A stretch of DNA of 5,938 nucleotides from Thermoflexia bacterium (GCA_030605705.1 JAUWHU010000478.1:1-5938); one strand, 5' to 3'. Positions 1 to 5,363 are shown, counted from the stretch's first letter. Numbers and translations are program-made. The notes: generated by a model from the letters alone, not told the origin.

Positions 1-2
1 GC

Positions 3-992
3 ACCCCTCAGATACGGACACTGCTTGACCCAGCAGAGCTCCTTCTGGTTGATGGCCTCTTTTGGCAATATCAGAGTGATGGACTCGCTTTATTCCTTTC
101 CTCAGCAGGGCTGCGCTACTATCGCTTGCCACTTCGCTTTGATGCACTGGTGGTTGTGACCGACCGTTTCCACATCAAACCGTTGTTTCCGCTGTTTACT
201 GCGGATGGACGCCTTTTTGTGCTAGCGATCAGCCAGAACGAAGTCGGGCTACTTCAATGCACCCGATACAGCGTCGGTGAGGTTGATTTAAGAGAAGTGC
301 CTGCCAGCCTTGCGCAGGCGCTCCGGTTTGATGACCCTGAAAAACGTCTACAGTTTCATACTGGCACGAGCACGCCTGGTGGCGGAGGCAAGCGTGCAGC
401 CCTCTTTCACGGACATGGCGTTGGCGTGGACGACGCCAAGTCCAACATCCTGCGATACTTCCATAAGATTGACAAAGGTTTGCAGGAGTTGCTTCGAGAC
501 GAGCAAGCCCCACTGGTATTGGCGGGTGTCGAGTACCTGTTGCCGATTTACCAAGAGGCCAACAGTTACCCCCACTTGGTGGAGGAGGGCATTGAGGGTA
601 ATCCCGAAGAGTTGAGGGCTGAGGTGTTGCAACAATGCGCTTGGGAGATCGTCCATCCGCTTTTCGCGAAAGCGCAGAAGGAAGCCGCAATGCAATACCA
701 GCGGCTTTCAAACGTGAATAGCGAACAAGCCTCTGACGATTTGGGGAAGATTGTCCCTGCGGCCCATGGTGGACGAGTTGAGACACTCTTTGTCGCCATC
801 GGTGTCCAGCGATGGGGTATGTTTGATCCCCAGTCAAGTATGGTTCGGCTGCATGAAGAAGCTAAACCTGGTGACGAAGACTTGCTGGATTTCGCCGCCG
901 TCCAGACCTTTTTGAACGGGGGAACCGCCTACGCGCTTGAGCCAGAGAATATGCCCGGTGATTCCTCCATTGCTGCCATATTCCGCTACTGA
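3..992 (+). CDS. baeRF3-like protein (bacterial archaeo-eukaryotic release factor family), 5'-truncated
   Basis: The frame is open from the left edge, so the gene begins outside the window; 329 residues are visible and the first internal ATG (126) is not the start, because family-like sequence (LFWQYQSDGLALFL, LRYYRLPLRF) precedes it. I recognise the body as the baeRF3 type: a KPLFPLF and SQNEVGLL segment, a DDPEK...QFHTGTSTP stretch, a Gly-rich run followed by FHGHGVG, a DDAK...ILRYFHKID helix, then PLVLAGVEYLLPIY, EGNPEEL, GRVETLFVA, DEDLLDFAA and a C-terminal NGGTAYALEPENMP...AIFRY. The family is related to eRF1/Pelota-type ribosome factors, so a role in ribosome rescue or stress response is a family-level inference. 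No catalytic GGQ is seen in the visible part. The stop lies 35 nt before attC1, so the gene may itself sit in a cassette. Family assignment is by memory of conserved motifs. Confidence 0.82.
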   Translation, partial: TPQIRTLLDPAELLLVDGLFWQYQSDGLALFLSSAGLRYYRLPLRFDALVVVTDRFHIKPLFPLFTADGRLFVLAISQNEVGLLQCTRYSVGEVDLREVPASLAQALRFDDPEKRLQFHTGTSTPGGGGKRAALFHGHGVGVDDAKSNILRYFHKIDKGLQELLRDEQAPLVLAGVEYLLPIYQEANSYPHLVEEGIEGNPEELRAEVLQQCAWEIVHPLFAKAQKEAAMQYQRLSNVNSEQASDDLGKIVPAAHGGRVETLFVAIGVQRWGMFDPQSSMVRLHEEAKPGDEDLLDFAAVQTFLNGGTAYALEPENMPGDSSIAAIFRY

Positions 993-1026
993 GCGATGGC
1001 TAATGTGCGTCCATGCAGAGTTGTAT

Positions 1027-1163
1027 GCCGCCCAACCAGCGGATGGAGTCCGACCGGGCTAATCGCGGCGCAAATCGAAGGTCCCGTGTTCACAAGAAGC
1101 GTCTTCTGGCGAGGGCTCAGGGGGCAACCCGCCCGGCGGCTCATCCGCGGCCCGTTAGGCGGC
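1027..1163 (+). other. attC recombination site 1 (integron cassette end)
   Basis: The inverse core GCCCAAC (1030-1036, fits RYYYAAC) and the core GTTAGGC (1154-1160, fits GTTRRRY) close a 137-bp imperfect palindrome. The left arm GCCGCCCAAC + CAGCGGATGGAG (1027-1048) pairs with CTCATCCGCGG + CCCGTTAGGCGGC (1140-1163). CCGGGC (1054-1059) pairs with GCCCGG (1131-1136) further in. The centre is variable and can form smaller hairpins. Integrase would cut between G1154 and T1155. The site lies 35 nt after the baeRF3-like stop. Its 5' core predicts that its own cassette begins TTGGGCGGC, upstream of the window. Confidence 0.8.
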
Positions 1164-1242
1164 TGATTAGAACGTGAAAATGCAATCATAACAGCAAGAG
1201 TTCTTGAGTTTAAGATATGGTTACGAACCAGGGAGTGAAACT

Positions 1243-2403
1243 ATGAATAGTAACAATCTGACGTTGGGTGTCATTGGAGCATCTACCAAAGAGAACGAAT
1301 TTCGGCTTCCCATTCATCCAGACCATTTTCCACAACTTGATCCAACGCTAAAGAGCCAAGTATTCGTCGAGAGAGGCTACGGGAGCAGATTTGGTATTGA
1401 TGAGAGGTACTTGAAGAAATACACAGCCGGGATAATGAGCCGACAGGATCTATTCGAGCACTGCAATGTGATTCTGCTCCCGAAACCAACGGAAGCAGAT
1501 TTTTCTTTGTTTCAAGAGGAACAAGTACTTTGGGGATGGCCTCACTGTGTACAGGATGAGGTCATCACTCAGGTTGGCATTGATAAGCGGATGACTTTCA
1601 TTGCCTGGGAGGCGATGTATTTGTGGAAAACAGCAGAGATTTCAGCGCTGCATACCTTTTACAGAAATAATGAACTGGCAGGCTATTGCAGCACACTGCA
1701 CGGCTTACAACTGCACGGCATAACTGGTCAATACGGATCTGCTAGACGGGCGGCAATCATCAGCTTTGGTTCGACCGCGCGAGGAGCCATCTACGCTCTG
1801 AGAGGGCTAGGTTTCACCGATATCACAGTCTACACACAGCGCCCTTCCTATGCAATTCAGAACCAAATTCCTTCCATTCGTTATCGTCAAATGAGACGGG
1901 TAGCTTCAGATGCCACCGAGGTAGAGGTGGATGGAAATGAAAACAGGCCGATTCCTATGATTGACGAGCTGGTTAACTACAGCGTCATTGTGAACTGCGT
2001 TCTTCAAGACACGAGCAGACCTCTTATGTTCATTAAAGGCGATGAAGTTGAGAGGCTGGCACGGGGAACTCTCATCGTAGATGTGAGTTGTGACCTGAAG
2101 ATGGGATTCGACTTCGCCAGACCGACCAGTTTTGAGTCACCGACCTTTCAAGTAACAAATGGGGTTACTTACTACGCGGTTGATCATTCCCCCAGCCTGT
2201 TGTGGAATGCCGCCACGTATGAAATCAGCGCCGCGTTGTTGCCCTATATCGGCGTGGTTGTGGGAGGAGAAGAAGCCTGGCAGGAGAACCTTACTATTCG
2301 CAAAGCGATAGAGATTAAGAATGGAGTAATCTTGAATCCCAGTATACTACGCTTTCAGAATCGTCTGAGTGGATACCCGCATCCTGTCAGACACCATGCC
2401 TAA
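1243..2403 (+). CDS. alanine dehydrogenase/PNT-family oxidoreductase, N5-(carboxyethyl)ornithine synthase-like
   Basis: This 386-residue protein is probably a cytosolic NAD(P)-dependent enzyme acting on an amino or imino acid. Family members include alanine dehydrogenase, the transhydrogenase alpha N-domain, saccharopine dehydrogenase (Lys1) and N5-(carboxyethyl)ornithine synthase. The ATG at 1243 is chosen over the TTG at 1204 because GGGAG (1231-1235) sits 7 nt upstream and the protein then opens with the family pattern: GVIGAS...E-x-RLPIHP (Arg21). Lys81 in LLPKP and His101 in WGWPHCVQ occupy the positions of the substrate-binding Lys and catalytic His of alanine dehydrogenase. The dinucleotide fold is IISFGSTARGAIYALRGLG (172-190). 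Asp280/Asp284 (DVSCD) and FDFARPTSF plus YYAVDHSPSLLW (310-321) resemble the carboxyethylornithine synthase branch, so an opine-like reductive condensation is possible. Substrate is unknown. It is the first gene of cassette B, with no co-directional partner close by. Confidence 0.85.
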   Translation: MNSNNLTLGVIGASTKENEFRLPIHPDHFPQLDPTLKSQVFVERGYGSRFGIDERYLKKYTAGIMSRQDLFEHCNVILLPKPTEADFSLFQEEQVLWGWPHCVQDEVITQVGIDKRMTFIAWEAMYLWKTAEISALHTFYRNNELAGYCSTLHGLQLHGITGQYGSARRAAIISFGSTARGAIYALRGLGFTDITVYTQRPSYAIQNQIPSIRYRQMRRVASDATEVEVDGNENRPIPMIDELVNYSVIVNCVLQDTSRPLMFIKGDEVERLARGTLIVDVSCDLKMGFDFARPTSFESPTFQVTNGVTYYAVDHSPSLLWNAATYEISAALLPYIGVVVGGEEAWQENLTIRKAIEIKNGVILNPSILRFQNRLSGYPHPVRHHA

Positions 2404-2567
2404 CTCGAACAAAGACTATTTTCTTGAGCAATGAATTACAGCGTTGTCGGTGCAATGTGCCGCCTACCGATGAGTTGCAGTGTCAACAGGAAAGAAGTAC
2501 TGGGTGTAGGCCACACCAGCGCGGAAGTAAGTACGCCAGCCCATTTTCAGAGCAAAAACGTACCTTC
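2404..2567. other. non-coding spacer after the dehydrogenase gene
   Basis: No convincing gene, attC core pair or terminator is seen here. Short ORFs beginning at 2424 and 2431 lack a ribosome binding site, show no recognisable motif and run into the repeat out of its coding frame. Confidence 0.5.
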
Positions 2568-2769
2568 ACCGCATCTACCTGCCGCTGGTCTTGTGCAACG
2601 ACGCGCCGTAGGCAGTGATAGTAGTAAACTGGTGGATTGCGGAACGGGTTTCGGGAGTATGCTTTCCCGAGGCCCGTTTTCGTGCCTGCGACAAAGTCAA
2701 ACCATTGACATTGCTCATAGATTTGCGGGCTGAGTTGTCTGATCCTGCCGCTGGAGCGCGGGTAGGGGG
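2568..2769 (+). repeat. dispersed repeat, copy 1 (surface-protein 3' end plus terminator)
   Basis: This 202-bp stretch matches 5542-5743 without gaps (13 differences by eye). Its left end (2568-2611) translates as RIYLPLVLCNDAP plus stop in the frame ending at TAG 2609. That is the C-terminal tail of Chloroflexota surface proteins, with Arg changed to Cys relative to copy 2. No surface-protein gene precedes it: the same frame has a stop at 2528-2530. The copy is therefore a detached gene end. It carries the terminator at 2644-2680 and ends at the G-run near 2769. Copy 3 extends the match through the GCGTCACGCCCGC that follows here. Confidence 0.9.
2644..2680 (+). terminator. Rho-independent terminator in repeat copy 1
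   Basis: A 13-bp stem forms between ACGGGTTTCGGGA (2644-2656) and TCCCGAGGCCCGT (2665-2677), with two G-T pairs and an 8-nt loop GTATGCTT. It is followed by a short T run (2677-2680, then C). It probably ends transcription of the dehydrogenase gene 240 nt upstream and insulates it from the downstream promoter. Confidence 0.75.
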
Positions 2770-2835
2770 GGCGTCACGCCCGCGCGGGGACCGCAGGTGT
2801 CCCCGCGCTACGCAGCAACGCCCGATTTATCGGGC
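2769..2835. repeat. cluster of three short palindromes
   Basis: Three tandem hairpins follow repeat copy 1. The first is GGGCGTCACGCCC (2769-2781). The second is a perfect 10-bp stem, GCGCGGGGAC (2782-2791) with GTCCCCGCGC (2799-2808). The third is GCCCGAT/ATCGGGC (2820-2835). None is followed directly by a T run. They look like REP-type palindromic DNA and have no coding role that I can see. Confidence 0.6.
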
Positions 2836-2877
2836 TGCAAAGCGCAATCTGAAACGCAATTTTCTTTTATCTAAGCG

Positions 2878-2906
2878 TTGACACGCAGGAAAAAAGCATA
2901 TATACT
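2878..2906 (+). promoter_or_regulatory. strong sigma-70 promoter
   Basis: A perfect -35 TTGACA (2878-2883) and a -10 TATACT (2901-2906, 5 of 6) are separated by exactly 17 nt. Transcription would start near 2912-2914, right at the foot of the hairpin 2911-2989. This is the best promoter in the window. It could drive the small ORF at 2983 and, by read-through, the coiled-coil/HNH genes. Confidence 0.75.
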
Positions 2907-2910
2907 GATA

Positions 2911-2989
2911 TTAGCATAAGCCAGCGCAGTATTCGGCATCGTACTCCGCTTTTGGCTTGAAAAAGTCCCTGTTGAGGTTCTTATGCTAA
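2911..2989 (+). promoter_or_regulatory. structured leader RNA hairpin
   Basis: TTAGCATAAG (2911-2920) is perfectly complementary to CTTATGCTAA (2980-2989), closing a 79-nt domain. Inside, CCA-GCG-c-AGTA (2921-2932) can pair with TACT-c-CGC and TGG (2942-2955) around a 10-nt loop. The outer 3' strand covers the ATG at 2983, so the fold would hide that start codon. GCATAAGCC (2914-2922) is also complementary to GGCTTATGC at 3044-3052, giving an alternative pairing. No known RNA family is recognised; the structure was not computed. Confidence 0.5.
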
Positions 2990-3081
2990 ATAAATTCTGT
3001 ATAAGATGTAGCAGGAGGGGTATTTTACGGAAATCATGCGTGAGGCTTATGCAGAAGATTTTCGGTATACTTAAGGATTAG
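2983..3081 (+). CDS. possible 32-residue basic Cys-containing peptide
   Basis: The ORF starts ATG CTA AAT and ends TAG 3079-3081, with GAGG (2974-2977) 5 nt before the ATG. The product has 32 residues, opens MLNKFCIRCSRRG (a CxxC pair at positions 6 and 9) and ends KIFGILKD. It carries many Arg/Lys and a hydrophobic second half with basic residues. It lies just downstream of a near-consensus promoter, and its start codon lies in the closing stem of the leader hairpin. That arrangement would suit a tightly controlled small peptide or leader peptide. It could equally be a chance ORF inside a non-coding RNA. Confidence 0.3.
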   Translation: MLNKFCIRCSRRGILRKSCVRLMQKIFGILKD

Positions 3082-3170
3082 CGCGGCGGTCACAATGGGC
3101 AAAGTAGTGAATATGGTACATCAGGAAGTGATAGGCAAAGCCATCGTCAAATTAGTGGCGAGGAATGTAT

Positions 3171-3199
3171 TCGTCAAGTCTTTCATTTTGTGCTAGAAT
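3171..3199 (+). promoter_or_regulatory. extended -10 promoter of the coiled-coil/HNH operon
   Basis: The -10 TAGAAT (3194-3199, 5 of 6) is preceded by TGC, which gives an extended -10. The -35 TCGTCA (3171-3176, 4 of 6) sits at 17-nt spacing. Predicted transcription starts near 3206, about 37 nt before the ATG at 3243. Confidence 0.55.
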
Positions 3200-3242
3200 G
3201 TTCGTAATTCACAGACAGATGGGGATCGAAAAGGAGTTAAAC

Positions 3243-3554
3243 ATGACTTCTGAGGACATTGCCAAGCAGTTGCACGATAGAGCTACGCGGGGCGAGTTGC
3301 TTTCTACGGAAGAACAATCATTGTTGAAGAACTGGTATGCTCTTCAAGACAATGCAGAGAGTGCCGCATTGGGTTTGACGGAAGATGAGAAGGCGTTAAC
3401 GACATTGCAGACTCAGGTCGAAGCGGCGCTAACTCAATTGACGATTGTTACACGACGTATCCAAGAGGTTGCTTCCGAAAATGAAGCCTTGAGACGTGAA
3501 ACAGTCCGTCTGCGTCAGCAATTGACGTATCAACCCGCAATGCAACTGGCATAA
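3243..3554 (+). CDS. small coiled-coil protein paired with HNH nuclease
   Basis: This protein has 103 residues. The ATG at 3243 is chosen because AAGGAG (3231-3236) lies 6 nt upstream; the longer ORF reaching back to 3165 would overlap the promoter. Residues 4-36 are predicted helical (QLHDRATRGELLSTEEQ, then KNWYALQDNAE). Residues 45-95 form a long amphipathic heptad segment with hydrophobic positions at L52, L55, V59, L63, L66, V69, I73, V76, L83, V88, L90 and L94, so a coiled coil or leucine-zipper-like dimer is likely. There is no signal peptide or membrane segment. The stop is 5 nt before the HNH gene's ATG, so the two are probably co-transcribed and translationally coupled. Function is unknown; I infer a partner or regulator of the nuclease, whose C-terminus is also coiled-coil. 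Confidence 0.85.
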   Translation: MTSEDIAKQLHDRATRGELLSTEEQSLLKNWYALQDNAESAALGLTEDEKALTTLQTQVEAALTQLTIVTRRIQEVASENEALRRETVRLRQQLTYQPAMQLA

Positions 3555-3559
3555 GAAAA

Positions 3560-4078
3560 ATGACCAACATTCGAGAGCAAGTTCGACGACGGGCTAACTT
3601 GACCTGCGAGTTCTGCGGTGTCACGGAAGCGGACACGGGTGGACGACTCACAATCGACCACTTTCGACCGAGAACTCAAGGGGGAGGCGACGGTCTCGAG
3701 AACTTGCTCTATTGCTGTGTGCGATGCAATCAGTACAAACAGGATTACTGGCCGATGGGTTTTGATGATCCATCGTTGTGGAATCCACGCTTGGAACCGG
3801 CTTCGCGACACTTTCTCGAGTTGGATGACGGAACCTTACACTCATTGACGCCAACAGGGGCTTTTACATCGAAGCGGTTACGATTGAATCGTCCTCCCCT
3901 TGTGGCATATCGCTTGAGTAAACGACGACGGGCAGAGGAAATCCGTTTACTGACGCGTTATCGAGACTTGGTGTGTTTGCTCGATCGACTGCACAGACAG
4001 ATGGCAGAATTGGTAGAGGAGCAACAGGAACTTCTCGAAGAACAACAGTTACTACTGAGGCTACTTCTCGACGAGTGA
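3560..4078 (+). CDS. HNH endonuclease with C-terminal coiled coil
   Basis: The product is 172 residues, a soluble probable DNA endonuclease. The HNH fold is complete: zinc ligands CEFC (C16, C19) and CVRC (C53, C56), the DH pair D33-H34 in LTIDHFRPR, N48 in GLENLLYCC and N57 replacing the third His (an N variant common in the superfamily). The middle (residues 68-115: DDPSLWNPR, HFLELDDGTLH, GAFTSKRLRLNRPPLVAYR) resembles the conserved post-HNH segment of a small family found in Cyanobacteria and Chloroflexota, from memory. Residues 125-172 are a Leu/Glu/Gln-rich coiled coil (VEEQQELLEEQQ) ending in LLLRLLLDE. No strong ribosome binding site is seen and the ATG follows the upstream stop by 5 nt, so coupling is likely. 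No methylase is present, so this is not a standard restriction system. Possible roles are defence, mobile DNA or repair. Confidence 0.88.
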   Translation: MTNIREQVRRRANLTCEFCGVTEADTGGRLTIDHFRPRTQGGGDGLENLLYCCVRCNQYKQDYWPMGFDDPSLWNPRLEPASRHFLELDDGTLHSLTPTGAFTSKRLRLNRPPLVAYRLSKRRRAEEIRLLTRYRDLVCLLDRLHRQMAELVEEQQELLEEQQLLLRLLLDE

Positions 4079-4167
4079 GAGTAACGGAGAAAAAGTAAAT
4101 TTGTCGGCAGGTCGAGGGAGCGTAGAGGGAAATGTGTCCTGGGAGCGGGGGCGCACACAAGAGCAAA
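4079..4167. other. spacer between HNH gene and attC2
   Basis: I see no gene and no clear terminator here. An ORF at 4101-4334 runs through attC2 and is taken as spurious. Confidence 0.5.
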
Positions 4168-4305
4168 GGGCCGCGCTAACCCCGTGTTGTAGCCGATGTT
4201 GCTATCAAGTCGCTACTTCAACACTTTCACGCGCCTCTGGCGTGGTCTGTGGAGAAGGTCGCTTGCCCGCACCCGCAACGCGGCTAAACACAACCGTTGG
4301 GCAGC
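4168..4305 (+). other. attC recombination site 2
   Basis: The core GTTGGGC (4296-4302) fits GTTRRRY. The inverse core CGCTAAC (4174-4180) misses RYYYAAC by one base. The arms are 4168-4195 (GGCCGCGCTAAC, then CCCCGTGTTGTAGCCG) and 4281-4305 (CGGCTAAACACAACC, then GTTGGGCAGC). They pair with small bulges, including the CGGCTA/TAGCCG foot. The centre of about 85 nt is variable. The site lies about 90 nt after the HNH stop, in the same orientation as attC1. The cut is predicted between 4296 and 4297. Confidence 0.75.
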
Positions 4306-4323
4306 TAAGGGAAAGACGATATA

Positions 4324-4335
4324 TGCTAATATAAT
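4324..4335 (+). promoter_or_regulatory. probable -10 region inside cassette C
   Basis: A perfect -10 hexamer TATAAT (4330-4335) lies just downstream of attC2. An overlapping TGC-TAATAT (4324-4332) could serve as an extended -10. No good -35 lies at 16-18 nt upstream. If used, the cassette gene would have its own promoter and a leader of about 60 nt. Confidence 0.4.
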
Positions 4336-4402
4336 AAGAGATCAACTCATTTGGTTTGAAGCGTAAAGTTTGGGTACCTAAGTACGAAAATGGAGCTTGA
4401 CC

Positions 4403-5221
4403 ATGAAAAATGATTCTAAAATCTCACTCACCAGCGAAGATGTTACCGTTTTGGAAAAAATCCAAATAGGTATCCAAAAACATCAAAATCCAACAATTGA
4501 TATAGCCGATGCGCTAAATATTTCTATTAGGGCAGCATCAGAGTATCAAGAGAAATTGCGCCAAAAATTAGGCGCATCCAACAATAGCAAATTAATTGAA
4601 ATTGCGATAAAAAATGGTTATATCCAAGAGCTGATTCAAGAAGATTTAACCCAAGAACCAATTGGGCAAGAAGAAAGCGATTCGCAAAAAAAGACTCACG
4701 TCATCTCCAACTTGCAAGTAGAAGATGATCCTATCATGTCTGGGGAATGTCCGATTTGTAAACTGAACCTTGAACTCACTAAAGCTGCGAAAGTTATTGA
4801 TATTTATTCTTATACATACACCGATGAAAAAGTATTTTTGGATAACATAAAAAGAACATACAATGAATTTAAGCTTCACCAATTTGGAATTTGTCGAGAA
4901 TGTTCAGCAAAAGATGAAAAAGGATTGAAGGGGAAAATCGGTTTTGGTTTCTTAACTATCTTTTTCTTTTTACTGGGTTATTTATTAAGTGATGAGAACA
5001 TGTTTGATTCGGGATCAGGTAAGATTTTTGGCATACTATTTGCCGGATCTATTGTTATGTTAGCATATTTTATAATTCAATATCAACCTATAGAAAAGAA
5101 GCTTATCAGGGTTGTTACTACGCGTCGAAAACCAACTACCAAAAATCTAATTGTTAACAATGAAGCTGACTTCAGATTATTTATTGAACGCTACAAAAAA
5201 TGCAATCCTACGTTCAATTAA
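4403..5221 (+). CDS. membrane protein with LuxR-type HTH and split zinc-knuckle motif
   Basis: The product has 272 residues. The ATG at 4403 is preferred over the TTG at 4397 because GGAG (4392-4395) lies 7 nt before it. Residues 9-74 follow the LuxR C-terminal HTH pattern: LTSEDVTVLEKI, then IDIADALNISIRAASEYQEK as the helix-turn-helix, then LRQKLGASNNSKLIEIAIKNGYI. An acidic Gln/Glu-rich linker (75-112) leads to CPIC (116-119) and, 44 residues on, CREC (164-167), a probable split zinc ribbon. Two hydrophobic helices follow at about 179-195 and 208-227, with a short DENMFDSGSGK turn between them, giving a hairpin with both ends in the cytosol. The basic C-tail includes KNLIVNNEADFRLFIERY. 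I do not recognise the full architecture; a membrane-tethered DNA-binding regulator is the inference. The gene is AT-rich and alone in its cassette. Confidence 0.8.
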   Translation: MKNDSKISLTSEDVTVLEKIQIGIQKHQNPTIDIADALNISIRAASEYQEKLRQKLGASNNSKLIEIAIKNGYIQELIQEDLTQEPIGQEESDSQKKTHVISNLQVEDDPIMSGECPICKLNLELTKAAKVIDIYSYTYTDEKVFLDNIKRTYNEFKLHQFGICRECSAKDEKGLKGKIGFGFLTIFFFLLGYLLSDENMFDSGSGKIFGILFAGSIVMLAYFIIQYQPIEKKLIRVVTTRRKPTTKNLIVNNEADFRLFIERYKKCNPTFN

Positions 5222-5228
5222 ATCAATT

Positions 5229-5358
5229 GCTGCCCAACCCCGTTTGCAGGCGACTCGGTTTCGCCTCAGGGTACGCGGCGCGATTTTTAGTGATTCAAGT
5301 CTTGCAAAGCCGCGTCAGGGTCAAAAACGCCGAGCGCCTGAAACAACCGTTAGTCGGG
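5229..5358 (+). other. attC recombination site 3
   Basis: The inverse core GCCCAAC (5232-5238) fits RYYYAAC; the core GTTAGTC (5349-5355) misses GTTRRRY by one base. The inner arms GTTTGCAGGCGACTCGG (5242-5258) and CCGAGCGCCTGAAAC (5330-5344) pair well. The start is 8 nt after the cassette gene's stop. The weak local match between its two ends is expected in an integrated site, because the bases after the cut (TTAGTCGGG) come from whatever lies downstream. Confidence 0.75.
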
Positions 5359-5363
5359 TGTGA

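Larger units (their letters stand above)
1155..4296 (+). mobile_element. gene cassette B (about 3.1 kb, multi-gene)
   Basis: This is the stretch between the predicted cut points of attC1 and attC2. It starts TTAGGCGGC; the inverse core of attC2 reads GCCGCGCTAAC, which is the complement of that start apart from one extra base. That is the relation expected between the two ends of one circularised cassette. Most cassettes are near 1 kb with one gene. This one carries a dehydrogenase gene, a dispersed repeat, a promoter with a small ORF, and a coiled-coil plus HNH operon. It may be two cassettes fused by loss of an attC around 2404-2870, where no intact attC is seen. Confidence 0.6.
4297..5349 (+). 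mobile_element. gene cassette C (about 1.05 kb, single gene)
   Basis: This is the interval between the cut points of attC2 and attC3. It starts TTGGGCAGC, and attC3's inverse core is GCTGCCCAAC, the exact complement of G plus that start (10 of 10 bases). This is the signature of one cassette whose circular form restores a perfect attC stem. It has the classic layout: short leader with promoter, one ORF, and an attC starting 8 nt after the stop. Its coding part is clearly AT-rich while the flanks are GC-rich, indicating separate origin. Confidence 0.78.

Noticed and set aside
229..837. Minus-strand ORF of 202 codons inside the baeRF3-like gene
   Set aside because: It is a shadow of a gene with clear family motifs; its translation is low-complexity and has no recognisable domain or ribosome binding site.
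1188..1216. Possible promoter (ATAACA, 17 nt, TAAGAT) before the dehydrogenase gene
   Set aside because: Only 4 of 6 bases match in each hexamer and there is no supporting extended -10, so it is too weak to list as a feature.
2769..2835. Palindrome cluster considered as a CRISPR or attC remnant
   Set aside because: There are no regularly spaced identical repeats, and no RYYYAAC/GTTRRRY pair closes it.
3095..3196. A 33-codon ORF (ATG 3095, stop 3194-3196)
   Set aside because: The nearest purine-rich site (AAGGA 3073-3077) is 17 nt away, and the ORF overlaps the promoter of the next operon, so it is probably chance.
3236..3242. GTTAAAC matching the attC core pattern
   Set aside because: It lies in the spacer before the coiled-coil gene's start, and no matching inverse core or complementary arm exists upstream.
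3864..4166. Minus-strand ORF of 100 codons over the HNH 3' end
   Set aside because: It overlaps the well-supported HNH gene and its coiled coil; no motif or start signal is seen.
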